Source of the DNA: Hydrogenovibrio sp. UBA654
GTDB taxonomy: Bacteria; Pseudomonadota; Gammaproteobacteria; Thiomicrospirales; Thiomicrospiraceae
Reading direction: 5' to 3'
DNA length: 20,533 nt
Assembly (NCBI GenBank): GCA_002299585.1
Contig: DBOE01000082.1
Location: 1 to 20,533, forward strand
The notes under the pieces are model-generated. The model was given only the letters and a program-made list of their open reading frames with translations. It was not told where the DNA came from and ran no database searches. Made by a program: the position numbers and the translations under genes. Shown here in pieces: positions 14,878-20,533 of this stretch (its first letter is position 1; each line of letters opens with the position of its first letter).

Positions 14878-15963
14878 TTATCTTAATTTTAAACTCGCTA
14901 AACCTATTAATACTAATAAAATTGTTATTATCCAAAAACGGATGATAACCTGTGATTCATGCCAGCCCTTTTCTTCAAAGTGATGGTGCAATGGGGCCAT
15001 TAAAAATATTCTTTTGCCGTTTCTAAGTTTGTATGACCCCACTTGTAAAATTACAGATAAGGTTTCAACCACAAAAACACCTGCCATAATTCCAAATACT
15101 AGTTCTTGCTTAACCGCTACTGCAACAACACCAAGAGAGGCTCCTATTGCTAAAGAACCAACATCGCCCATAAATACTTGTGCAGGATGGGCATTAAACC
15201 ATAAAAAACCTAACCCAGCTCCTGCTAAAGCTGCACAAAATATTGTTAGTTCTTCTACTCCAGGGATATAGGGCAGATGCAAGTAGTCGGCAAAAAATGT
15301 ATGTCCTGTCATATAGGCAAAAATACCTAGAGCAGCAGAAATCATCACTGTTGGCATAATTGCTAAACCATCTAAGCCATCAGTTAAATTAACAGCATTG
15401 GAAGAGCCTACAATTACAAAGTAGCCTACTAATATCGTCCAGGAGCCTAAATAAATAAAAGTATCCTTCATATAGGGGATTAGTAATTGCATCTCGGTGG
15501 GAACATTTGCCATAGCATACAGTGCATAAGCAACAGCAAAGCCTACTATAGATTGCCAAAAATACTTAGTTTTTGAACGCATGCCATTAGGGTCTTTATA
15601 AACAACTTTTTTATAATCATCGACAAAGCCTATTACCCCAAAACTTAACATAGTAAAAGTGGCTATTAATAAATAATGATTAGTTAAATCTCCCCAGAAT
15701 AAAACGGATACGGATACGGACAATAGAATCATAACCCCCCCCATCGTTGGAGTACCTGTTTTTACTAAATGAGTCTGTGGGCCATCAGCTCGAATGGACT
15801 GCCCTATTTTTAAATTAATCAACCACTGAATAATTTTTGGACCAATAATAAAAGATAAGATTAAAGCGGTTAAAACACTCATAATCGTTCGCATAGTAAT
15901 ATAGCTAAATACCGCAAAACCAGAGATGAACTGACTTAAATATTCCGTTAAATATATCAACAT
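14878..15963 (-). CDS. mraY: Phospho-MurNAc-pentapeptide translocase MraY
   Basis: MraY transfers phospho-MurNAc-pentapeptide to undecaprenyl phosphate, forming lipid I in the inner membrane. The 361-residue length equals that of E. coli MraY (360), with about ten membrane segments. Catalytic motifs are present: FVDDYKKV near 113-120 (the paired aspartates), NLTDGLDGLAIMP near 192-204, and the cytoplasmic histidine motif MAPLHHHFEEKGW near 321-333. The codons for the glycines of PTMGGVMIL form a run of eight G at 15735-15742. The ATG overlaps the murF end by 7 bases. Confidence 0.98.
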   Translation of the reverse strand: MLIYLTEYLSQFISGFAVFSYITMRTIMSVLTALILSFIIGPKIIQWLINLKIGQSIRADGPQTHLVKTGTPTMGGVMILLSVSVSVLFWGDLTNHYLLIATFTMLSFGVIGFVDDYKKVVYKDPNGMRSKTKYFWQSIVGFAVAYALYAMANVPTEMQLLIPYMKDTFIYLGSWTILVGYFVIVGSSNAVNLTDGLDGLAIMPTVMISAALGIFAYMTGHTFFADYLHLPYIPGVEELTIFCAALAGAGLGFLWFNAHPAQVFMGDVGSLAIGASLGVVAVAVKQELVFGIMAGVFVVETLSVILQVGSYKLRNGKRIFLMAPLHHHFEEKGWHESQVIIRFWIITILLVLIGLASLKLR

Positions 15964-17351
15964 AATACCCCCTTATAACCTTTAATTATTGTTACTACTT
16001 CTTCCATTTTAGCCGCACGAGATCCCTTAACTAAACAACTATCAGCCTGCCTAGTTTTGATTAAATTTATTGCCCTTTTGCCGAGTTCTTGCTGGCTTGC
16101 AAACCAATAGCTACCCTTTCCAAAACTAGCAGGCATGTTTTTTGTTGCTGTACCACTACATAATAAAAAATTAACCCCTGCCTGCTTGGCGTATTTAGCT
16201 ATTGCCTTATGTTGCTGGGCAGAATCTTTGCCTATTTCTACCATGGGTCCCATACAAAAAATAGTTTTTGTTGAAATCGTTACCAAGGTATTAATTGCCA
16301 CTTTTACTGAATCAGGATTAGCATTATAACTATCATCAAGCAATAAACCATTAGGTAATTTAAACTGATCTAACCTACCATTTACCCCACTAAAACTTAG
16401 CAAATGAGGTAATAATTTTGCTACTTTAAAATTAGCGGCAACACAAGCAGCTATACTTGCCAAAATATTGAGGCAATTATGCTCTCCTAGCATAGCAAAA
16501 CTAGCATTATAAGTCTTTAAGTCATAACTAAAACTAAATTCTGAACTAGTTAAATTTTGCTTAAAATCTAATAACTTAAATGTTGCTAATGCAGACTTTC
16601 CAAATGAGAGTACCTTTAATTTTTTGCCTATTGCAACTTTTTGCCAATAGTCAAAACCAGCCGAGTCAGCATTTAAAACTATGCTACCACCTCTAACCAT
16701 ACCATTCATAATCTCAGATTTAGCCTTAATAACACCTTCAATAGAACCAAAGCCCTCCAAGTGGGCCCTACCAGCAATGGTTATTAAAGCAATATCTGGC
16801 TGAGCAAGTTTACTTATATAATCAATCTCTTTGCTGTGGTTTGCTCCCATTTCAACAACTGCATATTTGTGCTGTTTGTTAATTGATAATAGGGTACTAG
16901 GCACACCAAAATTATTATTCAAATTACCAACAGTCGCTAAAACTTCTGCTGAATTTAATACCCCTGATAATAGATGGTAAATAATATTTTTACAGGTGGT
17001 TTTACCATTACTACCTGTTATTGCAATTAACTGCTGTAAATTCATCTGCTGTCTATGCCATTGAGCAAATTTGCCAAAAGCAATTATAGTATCTTCAACT
17101 AGTATTTGTGGCTGTTCAATTTGTTGTTTTTTAGCTACTAAAACTGCTATAGCCCCTTTAGTAAAGGCTTGTTCAACAAACTCATGCCCATCAAAAAATT
17201 CACCTTTTATCGCAATATATAATGCTCCTTTTTTTAAATTCCTTGTGTCAGTAGTAATCGAAGAAAAAAATAATTCTTGCTTAAAATTAGTTAATAATTT
17301 CCCTTCAGTGACCATAACTAAATCAGTAATAGCCCAACTAAAATTATTCAC
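15957..17351 (-). CDS. murF: UDP-MurNAc-tripeptide:D-Ala-D-Ala ligase MurF
   Basis: MurF adds D-Ala-D-Ala to complete the UDP-MurNAc-pentapeptide. The 464-residue protein (E. coli 452) has the P-loop ITGSNGKTTCKNI near residues 110-122 and VVEMGANHSKEIDYI near 166-180. LLLDDSYNANPDSV near 336-349 is the MurF-type motif, with a C-terminal Mur ligase domain. The start is GTG and lies within the last codons of murE, an 8-base overlap; it gives a normal N-terminal length. The gene overlaps mraY by 7 bases, so translation is probably coupled along the cluster. Confidence 0.97.
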   Translation of the reverse strand: MNNFSWAITDLVMVTEGKLLTNFKQELFFSSITTDTRNLKKGALYIAIKGEFFDGHEFVEQAFTKGAIAVLVAKKQQIEQPQILVEDTIIAFGKFAQWHRQQMNLQQLIAITGSNGKTTCKNIIYHLLSGVLNSAEVLATVGNLNNNFGVPSTLLSINKQHKYAVVEMGANHSKEIDYISKLAQPDIALITIAGRAHLEGFGSIEGVIKAKSEIMNGMVRGGSIVLNADSAGFDYWQKVAIGKKLKVLSFGKSALATFKLLDFKQNLTSSEFSFSYDLKTYNASFAMLGEHNCLNILASIAACVAANFKVAKLLPHLLSFSGVNGRLDQFKLPNGLLLDDSYNANPDSVKVAINTLVTISTKTIFCMGPMVEIGKDSAQQHKAIAKYAKQAGVNFLLCSGTATKNMPASFGKGSYWFASQQELGKRAINLIKTRQADSCLVKGSRAAKMEEVVTIIKGYKGVLC

Positions 17352-18777
17352 TTAACCCTCTGACTATTTTAAAATCACTCATTGGTTGCTTAATACCCTG
17401 CACATCTTGATAATCCTCATGCCCCTTGCCAGTTATAATAATTAAATCTTCTTTATTAGCTTGCTGTATTGCAAAACTAATTGCTTGCATACGATCATGA
17501 ATACAATTTATATTTTTAGACTTATCTATTCCTACAACAATATCCTCCATAATCTTTTTGGCAGATTCAAAGCGTGGATTATCATCAGTAATAATAATTT
17601 TATCTGCATATCGACTAGCAATTTTTGCCATTAATGGGCGTTTTTCTTTATCTCTATCACCACCACAGCCGAAAACTAACCATAATTTTTTAGTTGTGCT
17701 AACAAAGTGTTCTCTCAATGATTTTAAAACTGACTCTAGGGCATCAACAGTATGAGCATAATCGATAATAATAGTTGGTTGGACACTAACTATTTCCATT
17801 CTTCCTAAAACTGGTTTTAAATTTTGAGCTTGATTAATAATTTTATCAATAGACAAACCTAAACTTTGACAAATGCCAAAAACACACATTAAGTTTTCTA
17901 AATTAAAACGCCCAAATAAATTTATTTTTAACGGTTTACCATTAATATTAGCAGCTATTCCACTTGCTAAATACTCAATCTTATTGGCATGTATTTCGGC
18001 TTTTTTAGTTAAACTATAACTTATAAAACCAACACCTTTTGAAATATAATTATTTAGGTTGTTGCCTAAAAAATCATCAATATTTAATACCCAATATTTA
18101 GCTTTATAGTCGGTAAATAATTGTTGTTTTGTTGCTCTATATTCTGCAATAGTTTTATGAAAATCTAGATGGTCACTAGTTACTTGGGTTAAAGCTAAAG
18201 TTAAAAACTCTAATCCTGCAATTCTTTGTAAAGCGATTGCATGAGATGAAACCTCCATTAATACAACTTCTACGCTTTGATCTCTAAACTGAGCTAATTT
18301 GCGATTTAAAGAAACTGTATTTAAAGTAGTATTTTTACTAGTTTGTAACTGGCCGACTATACCATTGCCTAAGGTTCCTAAAATAGCTGTTTTATAAAAT
18401 AAATTACATAGTTGAGAGGCATAATGAACAACCGAAGTTTTACCATTAGTGCCAGTAACCCCAACTATTTTCATAGCTTTACTAGGATCATCATAAAACC
18501 AATTTGCTAAACTAACAAGCTTATCAGCCAAATTTTCTACATAAATAACATTAACTAACAAATTTCCATTCGAAGGTTTATCAGCAAAAATTATCTTTAC
18601 CCCTAAATGAATGGCTTGTCGTATATAATCAAGCCCATGATTTTTTTCACCCTGTAGAGCTATAAAAGCACTATTTATTGCTACTTCTCTTGAATCAATA
18701 TATAAATCAAGCAACTCTAAATTTTCTTTTGGAGATTGTACTTTTAAAAATTTACAAATATCCGCTAAGGTTTTCAT
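17344..18777 (-). CDS. murE: UDP-MurNAc-tripeptide synthetase MurE (meso-DAP adding)
   Basis: MurE adds the third amino acid of the stem peptide. The 477-residue protein has the P-loop VTGTNGKTSVVHY near residues 108-120 and VTSDHLDFHKTIAEYRATKQ near 206-225, with the lysine expected to be carbamylated. FGCGGDRDKEKRPLM lies near 370-384. DDNPRFE near 400 is the motif that marks meso-diaminopimelate-specific enzymes, so the organism has Gram-negative-type DAP peptidoglycan. GKGHEDYQ lies near the end. The ATG overlaps the ftsI stop as ATGA, indicating translational coupling. Confidence 0.97.
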   Translation of the reverse strand: MKTLADICKFLKVQSPKENLELLDLYIDSREVAINSAFIALQGEKNHGLDYIRQAIHLGVKIIFADKPSNGNLLVNVIYVENLADKLVSLANWFYDDPSKAMKIVGVTGTNGKTSVVHYASQLCNLFYKTAILGTLGNGIVGQLQTSKNTTLNTVSLNRKLAQFRDQSVEVVLMEVSSHAIALQRIAGLEFLTLALTQVTSDHLDFHKTIAEYRATKQQLFTDYKAKYWVLNIDDFLGNNLNNYISKGVGFISYSLTKKAEIHANKIEYLASGIAANINGKPLKINLFGRFNLENLMCVFGICQSLGLSIDKIINQAQNLKPVLGRMEIVSVQPTIIIDYAHTVDALESVLKSLREHFVSTTKKLWLVFGCGGDRDKEKRPLMAKIASRYADKIIITDDNPRFESAKKIMEDIVVGIDKSKNINCIHDRMQAISFAIQQANKEDLIIITGKGHEDYQDVQGIKQPMSDFKIVRGLSE

Positions 18778-20533
18778 TTTCTGTCACCAGTATTTTCATC
18801 TGGGGAAATGTTTTTTAGGCGTAAGACATCTTCCATTACAGTTTTAAAAATTGGTGCGGCAACTAAACCGCCATAATAAACCCCTCGACTTGGTTCATTA
18901 ACTACTGTTGCCATAATATATTTTGGGTTTGATGCAGGAACTATACCGACAAATAGAGATAAATATTGATTTTCTTCATAACCAATATGGTTGCGTCTTG
19001 TTTTATGCACTGTTCCCGTTTTACCAGCAATTCTATAGCCATCTATTTTAGCCTTTACAGCTGTACCCCCACTTTTTGCAACTGCTTCAAGCATTTTTAA
19101 TACACTTTGTGCAACCTCTGGAGACACAACCTGCTTTTCTTCAATAAGCATTTTATCATCATGATTTTTAGTTTTATCAATATCAATTTTCAATAATGAG
19201 ACTGGTTTAAGAACCCCATTATTGGTAAAAATAGAATAGGCTCTAGCTAATTGCATTAAGTTAATATTAAAGCCATAACCAAAAGCAGACGAGGCTTGAT
19301 CTATTTTTCTCCATTGCTCTGGTGACTTAATAAAGCCTAAGGTTTCCCCTGACAAATAAATACCTAAATCAGTGCCAAAACCAATATCATTAAACATTTG
19401 CCATTGTTGCTTAGGTGTTAGCTTAAAAGCTACTTTAGACACCCCTATATTACTAGATTTTTTTATAATACCTGCAGCAGTTAAAAGACCATTATTGCTG
19501 GTATCACTAATCTTTTTGTTTTGAACTATCATATAGCCAGGCGAGGTATTTATTAACTCATCTTCACTAAGTACACCTAAATCTAATGCCTTTGCGATAA
19601 CAAAAGGCTTAGTTGGTGAACCTGGTTCAATTCTATCCATTATCACCCTATTTCTTAAACGCTTGCCAGTTAATTGGGTACGGTTATTTGGGTTGAAAGT
19701 TGGTATAGAATCCATTGCCAAAACTTCACCCGTTTTAGCATCTAAAATAACTGCTTGTGCAGATAAAGGAAGATGTCGAGCATAAGCCTCTTTTAATGCA
19801 TGGTGCAATAAATATTGAATATCACCATCAATACTAAGATGTAATGAATTACCTGGTTTAGCTACTTTTATATCTTTTACAAATTCAATAATTTGCCCAG
19901 TGCGATTTTTTATAACTTGTTTTTTACCTTCTATTCCTGTTAACCAATCATTATAAGTTTTTTCTAGACCAGAAATACCAACATCATCTATATTAGTAAA
20001 ACCAATGGTATGACCATTTATTTCGCTAGAGGGGTAGTATCTTTTATATTGATCTTCAATAAAAAGTCCTGCCACACCAATTTTTTTAATTTTCTTAGCA
20101 ACATCAGTTAAAACACTGCGTTTTACATACATGAAACGCCTTTTTTTATTGGCTAAAATCTTTAAGGTTAAACTCTTTTCTGCTAAGTTTAATACCCTAA
20201 GCATTTGCTGATATTTATTTAAATTAATATCTATGGTTTCTTGCCATTTTGCTAATTGTTTTTCTGTTGGTTTTTTTTCTTGAGCCATTATCTGCTGTTT
20301 TTTAAGTATCTGCTGGTGTTTATCTAAATAAAAAGACAAAATTTTTGGGTCAACCCAAATAGAATTAAAAGGGGTACTTAAAGCTAATAAATTACCATTT
20401 CTATCAAAAATCTTGCCTCGTGGAGCAGGTATTTTTAAAGCCCTTATTTGCCTTTTATTACCTTCTGAAACTAAAAAAGTTGCCTGTACAATTTGTACAT
20501 GAACTGCTTTGATAACAACTACAATAAAAAAAG
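18774..20533 (-). CDS. ftsI: Septal transpeptidase FtsI (PBP3), 5' end outside window
   Basis: FtsI cross-links septal peptidoglycan together with FtsW. The reading frame is open to the right edge of the window, so the N-terminus is missing. The visible part starts inside the membrane anchor (FFIVVVIKAVHVQIV) and continues through RGKIFDRNGNLLALSTPFNSIWVDPK, typical of class B PBPs. A start at the internal TTG near 20339 would remove the anchor and is not credible. The pedestal domain follows, then the transpeptidase domain. Its active-site serine is in EPGSPTKPF (an SxxK motif reading SPTK, where E. coli has STVK), followed by KKSSNIGVSK (SxN) and AGKTGTVHK (KTG). All three catalytic motifs are intact. 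The stop overlaps the murE start. ftsL and mraW would be expected further right. Confidence 0.97.
   Translation of the reverse strand, partial: FFIVVVIKAVHVQIVQATFLVSEGNKRQIRALKIPAPRGKIFDRNGNLLALSTPFNSIWVDPKILSFYLDKHQQILKKQQIMAQEKKPTEKQLAKWQETIDINLNKYQQMLRVLNLAEKSLTLKILANKKRRFMYVKRSVLTDVAKKIKKIGVAGLFIEDQYKRYYPSSEINGHTIGFTNIDDVGISGLEKTYNDWLTGIEGKKQVIKNRTGQIIEFVKDIKVAKPGNSLHLSIDGDIQYLLHHALKEAYARHLPLSAQAVILDAKTGEVLAMDSIPTFNPNNRTQLTGKRLRNRVIMDRIEPGSPTKPFVIAKALDLGVLSEDELINTSPGYMIVQNKKISDTSNNGLLTAAGIIKKSSNIGVSKVAFKLTPKQQWQMFNDIGFGTDLGIYLSGETLGFIKSPEQWRKIDQASSAFGYGFNINLMQLARAYSIFTNNGVLKPVSLLKIDIDKTKNHDDKMLIEEKQVVSPEVAQSVLKMLEAVAKSGGTAVKAKIDGYRIAGKTGTVHKTRRNHIGYEENQYLSLFVGIVPASNPKYIMATVVNEPSRGVYYGGLVAAPIFKTVMEDVLRLKNISPDENTGDRK

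Noticed and set aside
18774..20339. FtsI beginning at the internal TTG at 20337-20339
   Set aside because: The frame continues upstream with the family's conserved segment and the membrane anchor; the true start is beyond the window.

Overview
This window comes from an AT-rich bacterial chromosome (roughly one third GC by eye). The gene content and order point to a gammaproteobacterium. The block ndk-rlmN-rodZ-hisS-yfgM-bamB-der matches the well-known enterobacterial order except that ispG is missing. The block ftsI-murE-murF-mraY-murD-ftsW-murG is the standard division and cell wall (dcw) order, and its MurE carries the DNPR motif of meso-diaminopimelate-adding enzymes. The AT-rich sequence, a stripped-down RodZ, a decaying oxyR-like pseudogene and many TTG starts would suit a reduced or reducing genome, for example a Thioglobus/SUP05-like lineage or a marine symbiont. 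That placement is inference; no marker here settles it.

Layout. Positions 1-432 hold a small cupin gene bracketed by two inverted copies of a ~31-nt palindromic repeat. Positions 483-2195 hold proS on the + strand, converging on der with a 9-base overlap of the 3' ends. Positions 2187-9701 form a compact minus-strand run of housekeeping genes, transcribed iscR-iscA-ndk-rlmN-rodZ-hisS-yfgM-bamB-der, with a good sigma70-type promoter upstream of iscR. Positions 9776-11376 are an accessory or scar region: a third repeat copy, a truncated and broken oxyR-like pseudogene, about 360 bases without a supported gene but with a long inverted repeat, a small SCP-2 family gene, a strong terminator hairpin and a half copy of the same repeat. 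Positions 11377-20533 are the dcw cluster, with genes overlapping by a few bases or nearly touching; ftsI runs off the right edge.

The dcw genes supply the cytoplasmic and membrane steps of peptidoglycan synthesis: MurE, MurF and MurD build the UDP-MurNAc-peptide, MraY and MurG make lipid I and lipid II, and FtsW with FtsI polymerise and cross-link at the septum. The other block mixes iron-sulfur cofactor control and assembly (IscR, IscA), nucleotide balance (Ndk), rRNA/tRNA modification (RlmN), cell shape (RodZ), tRNA charging (HisRS, ProRS), outer-membrane assembly and quality control (YfgM, BamB) and ribosome assembly (Der).

The points most worth a second look are the dispersed palindromic repeat, which marks the cupin gene and both ends of the accessory region; the oxyR-like pseudogene truncated next to one repeat copy; the break of the dcw cluster after murG; the minimal RodZ; and the runs of 8-9 G inside iscR and mraY. 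No clearly new multi-gene system is visible.
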